Assembly: GCA_933228675.1 (NCBI GenBank)
Contig: OW121740.1
Coordinates: 127,049,630-127,113,629 of the forward strand
DNA: 64,000 nucleotides
DNA from: Stomorhina lunata
Lineage: Eukaryota > Arthropoda > Insecta > Diptera > Rhiniidae
Reading direction: 5' to 3'
The notes under the pieces were generated by a model, which worked only from the letters and a program-made list of their open reading frames with translations, had not been told where the DNA came from and ran no database searches. Position 1 is the first letter of the stretch. Every line of letters starts with the position of its first letter. The translations under genes and the position numbers were made by a program. Positions 35,976-47,378 of the stretch are shown here, piece by piece.

Positions 35976-36420
35976 TATCAACTCTTTGTTATACATCAAC
36001 TTATAGATCTTTTTAAATGCAATTCCTTTTTTTGGGCGGATCAAACTTTAAATTATTTAAAAATTTTTCAAATTCTTATTAATTTACAAATGAGAACATA
36101 ATTTCGAACACAAGAATTGGAATTAGATTATTGTTTCTAATTAAAAAAAAAGCTAACGGAATTGTTTCTAAAATGTTTATAAAACAAGTACAAGAATTCT
36201 GCATACATTAAAATATACTAAAAATAATTAAATTTATTAAATATAAAATTTTAAATTTAATAAATATTAAGAATAAACAAAAACTTGTTCCCAAATTTTA
36301 ATATTTTGTTTAATTATAATGTAATTAAATTTTAAAATTAAAAAATTTACTTTATATAATAAAATTACCTTTTACTATATTATAGTTCAAGAAGCTTGGA
36401 AATTCATTTAAATGTTCCTA
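35976..36420. other. AT-rich stretch with no supported gene
   Basis: Homopolymer-rich flank between the mariner relic and the next element. Confidence 0.45.
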
Positions 36421-37669
36421 AAGAGTGTTCTAAAAAAAAATATGAATTTACTATTTTAGACAAAATTTATCCATAGTGCAAGAAATAATTTATTTTTTGA
36501 TCAAGTTAGTTTCTATAGATATGTCAGATACTATTATTAATTTTCAATAGTTATTTCAATCAAAATGGACTGCGAAAAAAAAGTTCATGAAAATATAATT
36601 AAAACTTTTCAAAAAAATCCGTCATGGACTTTTAAAAAAATAGCTAAAAATTTGAAAGTTGACCCTCGAACGGTTTCTAATGCCATCAGACGGTATAAGG
36701 AAAACCTGAGGTCCTACAGATATTGGTAAGGCAAAAGAAGTCGAACGACTCTTTCGAAGAGCGCCTAACACTTCTTTAAGAAAAGCAGCTCGTACGGTGA
36801 GATGTTCTACGAATTTTGCACATAGAGTCAAAGCTTATGCTGGACTGAAGACATACAAAGTCCAAAAGGTTCCAGATCGCAATGCTATAAAGAACTTAGA
36901 AGCAAAAAAACGAGCGAAAAATTGAAGTCTGATTTTATAAAAAATACACCTGTTGTGTGATGGATGATGAAACATACGTACTGGCAGACTTTTCTCAACT
37001 TCCTGGTCAAGATTTTTATGTTGCTGATAAACGGGGCAATGTTCGGCAAGAGTTTCGCGCAAAAAAACAAACAAAATTCCCTAAGAAGTTTCTCGTGTGG
37101 CAAGCTATTTGCAGTTGTGGCAAAAGAAGTAAAGTATTTGTGGCATCTGGCACAATAAACACAGAAATTTATATAAAGGAGTGCCTACAAAAACGGTTGT
37201 TACCCTTTTTAAGAGAGCACAGAGTGACTACATTTTTTTGGCCCTATTTGGCATCATGCCATTATGGAAAAAAGGCATTTGAGTGGTACTCAAAGAATAA
37301 TGTCATTTTTGTACCACGAGAGGCAAATCCACCTAACTGTCCAGAACTTCGGCTTGTGGAAAGGTATTGGGCTCTGGTAAAAAAGGAATTGAAGAACACA
37401 GGAAAGATTTCCAAGAACATGTCCGATTTTAAGCGCAGGTGGAACACATGCTCCAAAAAGGTATCAGAAGCAACTGTAAAATCTTTAATGGGAGGGTTTC
37501 CGAAAAAAGTCGATAATTTTGCAAAACCCGAGTACTAAGTAAACATTTTAATGCTAAATGATTTTGTATAATATGTCATTATATTTGCGTATTTTGTAGA
37601 GTTTTTATATTAAAAGGTTTGATTTTTATTTAAGAAAATCCAACTACAAATTTTATTTAGAGCACTCTT
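36421..37669 (+). mobile_element. IS630/Tc1/mariner-superfamily element with DD37E spacing, near full length
   Basis: A 1249-bp element with short TIRs AAGAGTG(T/C)TCTAAA, flanked by TA duplications (36419-36420 and 37670-37671). One transposase remnant occupies nearly the whole interior. A related fragment lies at 31540-31640. Confidence 0.85.
36565..37538 (+). pseudogene. DD37E-type transposase, frameshifted
   Basis: The N-terminus MDCEKKVHENIIKTFQ with helix-turn-helix SWTFKKIAKNLKVDPRTVSN breaks at about 36729. It resumes in another frame as KEVERLFRRAP through KVQKVPDRNAIKN, and shifts again near 36920 into TCCVMDDETYV. From 36957 to 37538 the frame is open: MDDETYV (first Asp), FWPYLASCHYGKK (second Asp position is Tyr; Asp is expected before LASCHY), then PPNCPELRLVERYW with the Glu. 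There are 37 residues between the second position and the Glu. The open 193-codon C-terminal part suggests fairly recent death. Confidence 0.85.
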
Positions 37670-37671
37670 TA

Positions 37672-39009
37672 TAAAAATTGTATTTTAAAGTAAATATGCA
37701 AATATATGCACATGACTTTAATACAGCTATTAAGAAGAGATTTCAGGCTTTAAACTAAAATTAATTTGAAGACTAGAGAAAGCCTTTGACACCTGATATG
37801 CAAAATTTAATTTGTAAAATTTTTTTTAAACAGTTACAAAAAAAAAAAAGAATTGAAAGACGTTATACTTGAATTCTTCTCATTGACAATTCTAAAATCA
37901 TTAAATGAAAATTGTTTATCTCAATTGACCTCTGTTAATGAATAGAACAGAAAATTAAGTTTATAAATTTGAAAAAATTATAATTTTATCTGTTGAAATT
38001 GTATTTCATATTCGACCTCAATCAAAAAATGAATTGTTTCACTTCTTGATTTTTTTTAATTATTTATTATTTCTGGCTCGTTAAGTAACTAACGAGACTC
38101 AGGTGACAAAAATGAACTGCAAAATTCATTCAAAGTAGTTCAAACACATGTGAAATAAATAATCATGAAGGTATTAACCGGTGACCTTAAACTAATAATA
38201 CTCGTACATAATAATTGAATGAAAACAAAAAGATGTAAAAATACTTGAGTATATAATACAAGTTCGTACACTTTAAATAATTTAATGTTTTGGTACATGA
38301 ACAAATACAATGAAGTTGAAGCTGAAACACCCAAAACGGTATTTGGGCTACTTTTTAATATAATGAAATTCAATTAAGTTAATTTTTGACCAACATCACT
38401 ACTACCAATGCTCGAGACAGCAGCTGATCGTTGGATGAAAGAGAAAAATGAAAAGACCTTTTAAAGTTGTAAATGGCTTGAAGCCAGACTTACAGTTAAA
38501 AAAAACCATTCGTCATAGAAAAGCATCGACATACAACCTAACAAACAAACCGATATTTGAATGTTGGGGCATTTTGTTGGAGGAGCACCTAAATAAACTA
38601 TTGTTCATACATAAATATAAATATATGTTTCTTTTGGTTAATTTTTTAGGTGAATTTAATTTGATTTGTTTTGTTATAAATTCCAACACATTCACATATT
38701 CCAACCAACGTCTTGCCAAACGACCGATCAACCCATCCGTTTGTTCGTTTAGCGCAGAAGAGTTACGTAAAGAGAAAGCATCATTGAACTTTATTATGAT
38801 TTTTTTTTTATAACATTCATACTCATTTCCACATTCGTTAATTTTATACATATGTACATACTCGTATATGAATATACATATGTGTAGTATAAAGTTAAGA
38901 CAAATTAAGGTACATATATTAGGATGGCCCCATTTTTAGGTTTCATAAAATTATAAATCTCTTATTTTTTTCTTAAGCTATTACACATTTTGGTTTCGAT
39001 TAAGGTTTT
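37672..39009. other. Stretch with no supported gene; one solitary satellite monomer
   Basis: ATATGCAAATATATGCACAT at about 37697, followed by GACTTTAATACAGCTATTAAG, is a single satellite-like monomer. A 121-codon ORF (38448-38813) overlaps a 112-codon ORF on the other strand; neither shows any domain. Confidence 0.45.
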
Positions 39010-39214
39010 AGACTTAGTGAAATGAAAGGTCAAAGGCCGAGCATATTTTACAATTCCATGCGCTTCGATCTTGTGCGTATATTCTGCAATTTCGTAGGTC
39101 AGGCTTTAACAGATTTTCCTCTACTTGATCTTTCCATCGAGTTTTTGTCAGACGTCCTCTTTTACGAGTTCACTCGGGATAGTTTTCGAATAATTTTCTT
39201 GCTGGAGTAATTTC

Positions 39215-39510
39215 ATGTGAACCGCCGTGGTATAGCAGGTTAGTCATCCGCTTAGCATACCAGAGGTCCCAAGTTCGATCCCCGGACAGACCCTTTTGAA
39301 AAAATAAAATTTTCAATGAAAGTGGTTCACCTCATAACTCAGCTAGAAACTGGTTATTGAGAAATATGCTATGTAAAACTTATATAATTCATGCATTTGT
39401 AATTCGGAGCCGGCGTTAAAACGTAGGTCCCTTTCAATGAGTCTAAAAATAGAATTGGATGCAGATTATTTTCTGAGAGAAGTGTCCCTTTTTCCAATTG
39501 GAATGTTCAT
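39215..39510 (+). mobile_element. tRNA-derived SINE (copy 2), inserted in the LINE
   Basis: The head is CCGCCGTGGTATAGCAGG, then TTAGTCATCCGCTTAGCATACC, then CCCAAGTTCGATCCCCGGAC (A-box and B-box like). The body follows: GGTTCACCTCATAACTCAGC, GGAGCCGGCGTTAAAACG and CCAATTGGAATGTTC. It splits the basic C-terminal tail from the rest of the LINE. It is not a functional tRNA: there is no clean cloverleaf acceptor stem. Confidence 0.75.
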
Positions 39511-39523
39511 TCGATGTCGATAT

Positions 39524-39623
39524 TTATTGTTGATGCCGACTGGTCCAAAGATTTTCCCTCAAGAGTAACTTTTTCTGTCTATGCGAGTGCCTACGATTCA
39601 GCACCAGTCGGCATCAACAATAA
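39524..39623. repeat. Perfect 21-bp inverted repeat with 58-bp loop inside the LINE
   Basis: Arms TTATTGTTGATGCCGACTGG(T) and (A)CCAGTCGGCATCAACAATAA. One arm encodes the conserved GPVGINN region. The other sits where the LILPVLLYG region is expected in this protein type, suggesting an inverted local copy. Confidence 0.75.
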
Positions 39624-41984
39624 GCCTTTAATAGAGCGTAATTTTAGTTCATACAGAAAGGGCTTCGTTTCTTAGCTGCCTTCTTAAGCCAAAATATTAT
39701 CTGTTGACAAGAATGATTCTACGTTTGATTCCGAAACTTAGGTCGTTATTTATGTTGACAACGGTACTAAGGTAAACGAATTATTTTACAATCTCGAAGC
39801 TGTAGTTCCCAACGATCAGACGTGGTCCAATTCTGGTGGACTGTCTGCTGGTAGAAACCATCAGTTTTGTTTTTGATTCATTGACAACGAGACCCATTTT
39901 ATTAGATTCCTTCTCGATACTTAAAATGGTCATCAGCAAATTCGTATAGCCTGTGTTTTCTGTTAAAAATTGTTCCAGATGTATTATTTGCAGCATCACG
40001 CAGGATTTACTCTAACACTTAGGACTCCGATAGATTCCCTGCAAGCAACTAAGTTTACTTTAAGCAAATTTAAAGTGAATTTTTCGACCACTAGTTGTGG
40101 TTGATGCTTGGATTACTTTTACCGAAGATAAGTGACTATTTTTACACGTCGATGTCATTGTAGGTAGTCACTGTCCGACCTTGCATGACTTTTTAACTAA
40201 CTTAAAATTAGTTTTTTATTAGTTAGTTAATAGACAAAACAAGAAAAAGAGAGAAGAAACACACTGGGTTACCTTCTTTAGAAAGGGGATAGTAGAGAAG
40301 CCGAAGGTGGTAATGAAAAGGATTCAACACTTTAAAACTGAAATTAATGTTGCCTAGACCGAGGATGAATATGAATGTTATGCTTAGTAGTTGACGTGCT
40401 AACTAACAAAGCCACACAGCACTTAAAAAAATGGAAAAGAAAATATCTTAGTATCAGTTATAAATAATAAAAAAAAAAAAATAGTAGACAAGTATTAATG
40501 CTAAAAATAGAAAAACTTCACTGAACAGAACATGATCAAAATAAATTTGGAAATTTCTATATGACTTTGTAGTTAGATTGTAGTTAGTTGCTAAAAAGTT
40601 GACCATAAATGGATTATTTTGGTAGTAGACTTTCGATTTGCTTGAAGGGTTCTTACCTTTTTTTACTAATGATGAGTTAATGTCATCCTGCATAACCTAA
40701 TTAGCTTCGTAGGGATGCCAAAATTTAGACAATGCTTTAAATAACTTCGTTCCTAACGGGCTGTCTAGTGTCTTTTTGTTTCTCTTGGGTCTTCTGCAGG
40801 ATTTGACGTAGCGTGAAGAACTGGTCAGCGGTAGGTTTATCTGGACTAAAGCAACATTGATAGGTTTCAAATATTTCGGTAACTTTGGGCTTAAACCTTC
40901 CACACATTATGGTCGATGGAATACAATTAAAGAAGTTATATATCTCTATAATTGGTACAAACGGTTTTATCTTATTTTCTATGCACTGGACAAAGAACAC
41001 CAAGACTCCAATCGACTACCATTAGTTTTAACCATTTGGTTTCTATATCTATTTATCGAATCCGGTCTTAAAAAGCTCTGCTGACAAACCATCGGTATCG
41101 GCAGCTTAATTATTTTTCAGTCGTCTTATTGCAATTCTAACCTTATTTTGGTTGGGTGGTCATTTGTTCGTGTCATCTTGATACCAACAGTTTGTAAAAG
41201 TCCTCCTTCCATAGTTCCAGTGCGTTCTCAGCGTCTATTACCAGGTTTTCTTCGCCTTCCTTACGGAAGAAAATACAATTGCTAAAACCATCCGTTAGTG
41301 TTTAACTTTTTGCTAAAATTTACGCACTTCATTACGCCACTTATATATTCCTCCAACACATGTCTCGCCATTTCTTTTTTTTTTCTTCGGAATAGGCGTT
41401 TCTCTTCCCTCCTTTTCTCTAGATATCTTTCTAAAGATCTCGTAACTTCGTAGAGATCGCGTAACTGAATGTAGAGTTGACCTACAGCGTCATAACAAGA
41501 GTTTTTAGGAAGAGGGAACCCTTATACAGGTTTTGAAGCAGTTTTCATGGGGTTGGCAAACTATCTTTGTAATTTTGTGTGTATGTTCCGCGATGCTATT
41601 AGACGTATTCTCCCCTTTAGTTGCAACAAGGTAATGATCGGAGTTCATATTGGCTTCTTAAATTGTACGTACATCCAATACTCTTGATGAGTGCGTACCT
41701 TCCTTCAACTACAATGTGGTCCATCTGATTTTTTTTAATTTGATCGAGACACCTTTGATCGAAACCTGGTAGTGATCACTCAACCTTAAACCATAGTCGG
41801 ATGTTACGTTGTATAGACTGAATTTACCAATAGTGGACTCAAGACAACTTTCCCGCCTAATCTTTGAGTTAAAAACACCCAGTATTATTTTGATGGAAGT
41901 ACATAGCTTTAACTAGTATTGTCGCTATCCTTTAGTTTACTGAGGTGGATCTGGAGACTAGGTTTTGCATTTTTTTGCTGATAA

Positions 41985-42737
41985 CACAGTAGGGCAAAAT
42001 CAAATTTTTTGAGTACACATGAGTAGTGTTAACAGAATATGAAAATAGGCTTAAAATAAAGAAATACGTGTCTCGGCGTTTTGCTGTAGCACATCAGAGT
42101 TTTAAGAAAATCGACTTTAAATATTCAAAGGACCGTGGAGGTTCACTTGTAACGTAATACTATTATAAAAAGTTCTATAAAAATAGAATGGGTGAACCGA
42201 TTTAAATACTTGAGCCAGTTTTAAAAAAAGGGAATCAAATTTAGATTTGTGTTTATTAAAAACAACATTTTTTTCCGTTAGAGAACGCTTTAATTTTCAT
42301 GTAAAATTAAAAAATATCCAAAAAACGTACGAAATTCATTAAAAATACAATTCTGCAATTAGAAAAAATTAAGACAAGTCTTCTGGGATTTGAACCATTA
42401 CATCACATTTACATTACATTGAATTATATTACATTTTTTGGATTTTTTTAATTTTACATGAAAATTTAAGCGTCCTCTAGCGGAAAAAAATTGTTGTTTT
42501 TAATAAAAATAAATCCAAATTTAATTTCCTTTTCAAAACAGGCACAAGCATTTCATTCTATTTTTATAGAACTTTTTATAATAGTATTACGTTACAAGTA
42601 AACCTCCACGGTCCTTCGAATCTTTAAAATCGATTTTCTTAAAATTCTGACGTGTTACAGCAAAACGCCAAGACGCGTTAGCCTATTTTCATATTCTGTT
42701 AACATTTCTCATGTGTACCAACCACTGTCGTACTGTG
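41985..42737. mobile_element. Long-TIR (foldback-like) element with CACAG ends and TAA target duplication
   Basis: Arms of roughly 330 bp: left includes GTTAACAGAATATGAAAATA and ATTTTCATGTAAAATTAAAA; right carries their reverse complements. Ends are CACAGTA...TACTGTG with TAA on both sides (41982-41984, 42738-42740). No transposase. It lies at or just upstream of the LINE endonuclease end, probably nested in it. Confidence 0.75.
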
Positions 42738-42809
42738 TAATGAATTCGAACCGTTTTGGGACCGCTTTAATTCTTGTTTTTTTGTTGCTTTTTCATAGTA
42801 AATATTTCT

Positions 42810-42908
42810 TTCTAGGAGTGGGTTACTAATCCGACGTCGCAACCCATATTTTTATCGATCTTATGGGTAAATACGTTAACGAATGTTAACGTAGTTCGGT
42901 ATAGTTAA
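42810..42908 (-). repeat. Dispersed LINE-associated repeat block (inverse copy)
   Basis: AGGAGTGGGTTACTAATC and AACGAATGTTAACGTAGTT match the reverse complement of 6570-6690. Confidence 0.5.
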
Positions 42909-43004
42909 ATATTTGCCTCAGACCAATACTTCTATACGTTACATAAATCAGCACAAACTTATGGTATTATACCCTTTCCAAATATGGTTGTGAAGGGTAT
43001 AAAA
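42909..43004 (+). mobile_element. Hairpin-ended repeat type 1, 3' end only
   Basis: TTTGCCTCAGACCAATACTT through TACCCTTTCCAAATATGG and TGAAGGGTATAAAAA corresponds to the last 95 bp of the family. Confidence 0.65.
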
Positions 43005-43920
43005 ATGTTACATATTTGTTGCACCATGTTTTATTAGTTTTACCTAAAATAGTAAATGCATATTTTATTCGGAACACTCTTGAGGTGATTTGATCAGATA
43101 TGAATTTGATTTAATTAAATATTGATGAAGTTATAATAATTTAAAATAATTTTTCAAGATATTACAAATTTCAACAAAAGCTTATATTTTGTGGTCATAA
43201 GTTTAAAAAGTTTAGATAAGGGCCATCCTAATGTACATATGTGTAAAAGCAAGTCTAAATGAGATTGTGTACACTTACACAAACTATTACATTTAAGGTG
43301 GGCTTTTTTTACAAACTTCGCAACTTTTAAAAAAGAAATAACTTTGTTTAATAGCAGCATCAAAAATATTGAGAAACCGCGATCGGTTGTGAGAGCATAA
43401 AATGAATTTCTAACTCAAAGTACAAACAGAGATTTCAATGTGACATAAAAGACATAATACGACGAACATCCGATTTCAAATGACAAAACAATTAATTAAA
43501 ATCATGTTAAATTTTTGATGGCTAATTGAACAACAAAATAAAATAAAGTAAAATAAAATGTTTAAAGACAACAGATCTAAAAAAAAAACAGCTAACAAAA
43601 AAATTTTTATCTGAAGAGCCGTTTTATACCAAAATTTGGGAGAGAGATTAAATTAGCATAATTAATAAAATTCTTAGAATTCATGTTTACAATTTGGGGT
43701 AAAATGAATGACGTTTTTTGAGTTTGGCCTAAGCGTAAATATTTACCAGAAAAACGGTTACATTTTAAACAAAATAATATCGATCATGACTAAAATCACG
43801 GAGTCCAAATTTCGCTACAATATTTAAATTTTTGTGCTATTTTGCATTTGATTATTTTTAAAACATTTGAATTAGTGTCTTACACTAAATAATTTACTAA
43901 TACAAAAACGATTTCATGTA
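43005..43920. other. Stretch with no supported gene
   Basis: AT-rich, with no ORFs above about 70 codons and no repeats recognised. Confidence 0.45.
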
Positions 43921-44624
43921 CAGTGCAATCGCAATAGAGTGAACACTTGGTAATATGAACTACTTGATACTACGAACTCCCGATTTTTTCCATTAGTTAC
44001 TTTATAGAGTGAACAGTACCCAACTCAATAGAGTGAACTTTTGTTTTTCTTATACATAACTGACAAAGACGCACCTTTTATAGTTTTTTTACATACTTTT
44101 TTATGAAACAGTTAGGATATCGCTTGAATTTGAAAACATTTTTGTTTTAATTTTCCTCTCTTTTTGTTTATTTTATTAGTTACTCTATAGAGTGAACTAT
44201 ACCAACTCAATAGAGTGAACTTTTGTTATGCAAAATTTCCAATTTCTGCTGAAGTCGTTTCCGATGCCATTTCTGAGACTGACACTGACATCGAGGAAGT
44301 AACAGTAGCCAAACCAGACATTACAGCAGCGCAGGCCGTGTAGATTTTTGAAAAAGCTATTGACTGGGCAGAAAATAACACAAACAATTACGAAAATATT
44401 TTAGTTTTGCATAAATTCTGCGATTTAGCGGTGCAAAAAATGCTTGTACAAAGCAAAAAACTCTTGAAAATTACTTTACTTCTTTGTAATTATATAATAA
44501 TATTTAATAAATATAGATGTTTTTTATATAAAAAAGTGTTTTTTTATAGACTCTTTAGAGTGAACTTTTTCAATAGAGTGAACAGGCCTTGCACGAATTA
44601 GTTCACTCTATTGCGATTCCACTG
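43921..44624. mobile_element. pogo/Tigger-like internally deleted element
   Basis: TIRs CAGTG(C/G)AATCGCAATAGAGT at both ends with TA duplications (43919-43920, 44625-44626). 704 bp. The 8-mer GAGTGAAC recurs at about 43938, 44007, 44033, 44190, 44213, 44558 and 44575 plus inverted in the right TIR, which may be repeated transposase-binding sites. Confidence 0.85.
44263..44485 (+). pseudogene. pogo-type transposase C-terminal remnant
   Basis: Reads DAISETDTDIEEVTVAKPDI, then an in-frame stop, then IFEKAIDWAENNTNNYENIL and LVLHKFCDLAVQK. An acidic stretch followed by this helical tail resembles the C-termini of pogo/Tigger-type transposases. The DDE domain is missing, and only the tail survived the internal deletion. 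Confidence 0.55.
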
Positions 44625-44626
44625 TA

Positions 44627-45510
44627 TTTGTAGAAACAAAACGAATGATTGAGGATCAATCATTGTTTAGGTTTTATCTAATACAGATGCATTCGGGTGT
44701 TTTTATGGGTGTATTGAATAATATTCATACACAACTATTTTATCTGTACTTACAAATATTTAGATAAACATATGTAGGTATTTCATACTTAATTTTTTGC
44801 CACTAAACATCGTTTCGTTTTTGTTAAGGCGTAGAAGTGAAAAATGATCTTAACACGACTTTAAGCTATTCCGATCTAATCACACATACTTATGCAAATT
44901 TTGCGCTTTAAGGCTTGTTCACTGTGATCACAAAGAATGCATTCAATCTTTGCTGCTTAAAAAGCTCTTAAGAATCAAGCTTTCGTGTTGATCAATTATT
45001 CACCCACGTGTATTAGAAGAATTATTATTATCATCCGATTGTGACGCATATTAAACCAAAAACCTGTTCTTAAATTTAAAAAAAAGCATATAAGCATATA
45101 ATATTTATTTGGTCTCCCAAATATTGCTAATGATGATGAAATTAAATAACTAACATCGTAATAAAATTATTTCAAATGCCAAAATTACAAATATCTTTAA
45201 GATCACAGGCATTTATGAGTATTTAAATAGAGTAGGTCATTGACATTATTACCTTTGGTATGCCAACTTTGTAAGTATGAACCGGTGACAGTATTTTTTA
45301 AAAACGGTTAAACAATATTTGACCTATTGATTGACTGATTATGCAAGATTAATGCGAACCGGAGAACCAATCACCGGATTTATATAGATCTGGGAGTACG
45401 GTACAAATAGTTCCTTAATAAGCTCCCAAAAGAAATAAGTACCAAATGAAATAACCCCCAAAAAAGTCTCAACTTAAACCCTCTTTGGAAGTTACTTAAT
45501 AATCACATAT
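44627..45510. other. Stretch with no supported gene
   Basis: AT-rich, non-coding. A few GTACCAAAT-type motifs appear at the right end near the next element. Confidence 0.45.
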
Positions 45511-45516
45511 AATAAA

Positions 45517-46613
45517 ATAGTACCTTATTGACCGAGCCTTGCTCGGAGCTTTATGATAAGCATTTTGAGGCAAATTTTAAAGTTTTTATATATTTAATTT
45601 TATAAAGATAATTTTGAATTATTTTATTTATTTTGTCCGACCAACACATAGTTTGCATAGTTTACAGTTTAACTCATTTTAATAATTTTGGAAATTGGTT
45701 ATATCAACAGAAACCTCCGTCGACTCATTCGCAACAACTTTGCTAAAGATTATAGTCTGATCAAATGCACAGTTTATGATTTATTTCATTTTAAGTAGTT
45801 TTCAGTAGCGCCACCTGAAGTTGTTCATACCAACTAAGAAACCTTCGTTTGCTTATGCGTAACAACTTTGCTTATGATTATAACATGATCAAATGCACAG
45901 TTTACGATTTAATTCACTTTGAGTAATTTTCTGTGGCGCCACAAGTCGGACGTTGCTCATTCCAATTCATAAACCTTCGTCGGCTTATCCGCAACAACTT
46001 TGCTGAAGAATATAACATGATTAAATGTACAGCTTACGATTAAATTGACTTTGAGTAAATTTCAGTAGCGCCACCTGTCGAAATTTCTTCATACCAAATA
46101 AGAAACCTTCGTCGGCTCATGTGCAACAACTTTGCTAATGATTGTAGCATGATCAAATGTACAGTTTACGATTTAATTAATTTTTAGTAATTTTCAGTGA
46201 CGCCATCTATCGGATATTAGTCTTATCAACTTTAAAACCTTCGCCGGTTTATCCGCAACATCTTCGCTAAAGAGCATAACATGATCAAATGCACAGTTTA
46301 CTATTCTATAAAGAACATACATACAGACAAACATTCATTTATTTAAAAGGTATAACATTACTAATGTTTTCCCCTTTTTATCCCCTAATTTCAAAAAAGT
46401 TCCATATGCATATTTGGTACTTCTTTGGTACCAATTGAATTCGGTACATTTTATTAAAACGCAGTTAACATAATGTTTCTATTCATATTACTTTTTGAGA
46501 TGTTAAGTTATCAAATACGTGTTTAAAGTTTCTTTCACATCTATTGATTGCAGTACAAAGTTTCTTTCTATGTCCCCTATCGGACATAGTTTGAAAAAAG
46601 TACCAAACACCTG
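45517..46613 (+). repeat. Dispersed element with five roughly 130-bp internal tandem units (copy 2)
   Basis: Starts AGTACCTTATTGACCGAGCC. Units are marked by AACAACTTTGCTAA near 45731, 45861, 45991, 46123 and 46255, with conserved GGCGCCA and ATGCACAGTTTACGATTTA. The tail (TTTGGTACTTC, AAAAGTACCAAACACCTGT) matches copy 1 at 15308. Confidence 0.75.
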
Positions 46614-46780
46614 TCCGTTTATTTTCATAGCTGTTTAAAACGTAATTTAAATTTTGTTTCGATTTTTTCCCCTTTTAGAGGCAAAGGTTCCAAAAGTCCC
46701 TTCTTCTTCGACTTATACATCAAAAAAGATACCCACTGTCCAAATTTTATCAAAATCGTTAGAGCCGTTTTCGAGATAGT

Positions 46781-46782
<2 letters not shown>

Positions 46783-46855
<73 letters not shown>
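46783..46855. repeat. (TA)n microsatellite
   Basis: About 72 bp of TA, followed by GTTTAAGAATATAAGAT as after the run at 16426-16560. The 46614-46782 stretch before it is absent from copy 1. Confidence 0.9.
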
Positions 46856-46859
<4 letters not shown>

Positions 46860-46904
46860 CATACATATTGCTCGTTTAAGAATATAAGATAATATGTATA
46901 ATAA

Positions 46905-46965
46905 AACAAGTATTAAATGTTATAGTAGGTCAAGCCTGACTATTTGATATCCTACCCTGTTAAAA
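46905..46965 (+). mobile_element. Hairpin-ended repeat type 1, 5' end relic
   Basis: ACAAGTATTAAATGTTATAG then GGTCAAGCCTGACTATTTGATATCC is a decayed form of the family 5' end. Confidence 0.45.
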
Positions 46966-47378
46966 ACTTTCACATAACTATTAAAACTTAAAAGAAAATC
47001 ATATGAAACAAAACGGAAAAATAATGAGCCCCTTTCCCGAAATATTATAATGTGACTATACTTTAACGAACTCTTATGAAACTGACTACAATGAGAAAAG
47101 CAGTATTGCCAAAAGTGAAATAAGATAAATGTAATACTGTCGTTTAGTATGGAAACATTCAAATGACAACACTTGTTTATATTTATGTGTATATCATAGA
47201 AAAATTGTGTCACCAATATGCATGTAAATTTAAAGAATTTACCAGCAGTTTCAAATTGATGGGCTGCTTTTAAGTTGGTAAATTTCCTGAAGATTTAAAA
47301 ATGCACTTCTGATTCGAGAAGGTTGATATTCGCTTTTACCTCAGCCATATCCCCAAGTATTTCACTTACCAAAAATGA
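46966..47378. other. Stretch with no supported gene
   Basis: A 98-codon minus-strand ORF (46920-47216) overlaps the repeat relic and shows no domain. Confidence 0.4.

Larger units (their letters stand above)
39010..41960 (-). mobile_element. Degenerate non-LTR retrotransposon (LINE), ORF2 remnant
   Basis: Minus strand, in order: endonuclease (SIKIILGVFNSKIRRE near 41890; SDYGLRLSDHYQVS; VLDVRT...NMNSDHYLV near 41620); reverse transcriptase (ETYQCCFSPDKPTADQFF and TLRQILQKTQEKQ at 40737-41003; IEKESNKMGLVVNESKTK at 39830-39915); FVYLSTVVNINNDLSF and IKRRIILVNR near 39680-39770; KIFGPVGINN near 39530; and, beyond a SINE insertion, a basic tail TRWKDQVEENL...QDRSAW near 39050-39150. Many stops and frameshifts, so it is inactive. 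Confidence 0.82.

Noticed and set aside
38448..38851. Overlapping 121- and 112-codon ORFs on opposite strands
   Set aside because: No domain, no good start context, no splice or poly(A) support, and mutual overlap; most likely chance in a moderately AT-rich region.
39233..39300. Possible tRNA gene
   Set aside because: A- and B-box-like sequences are present, but the acceptor stem does not pair and a SINE body follows; the same unit occurs at 5.4 kb.
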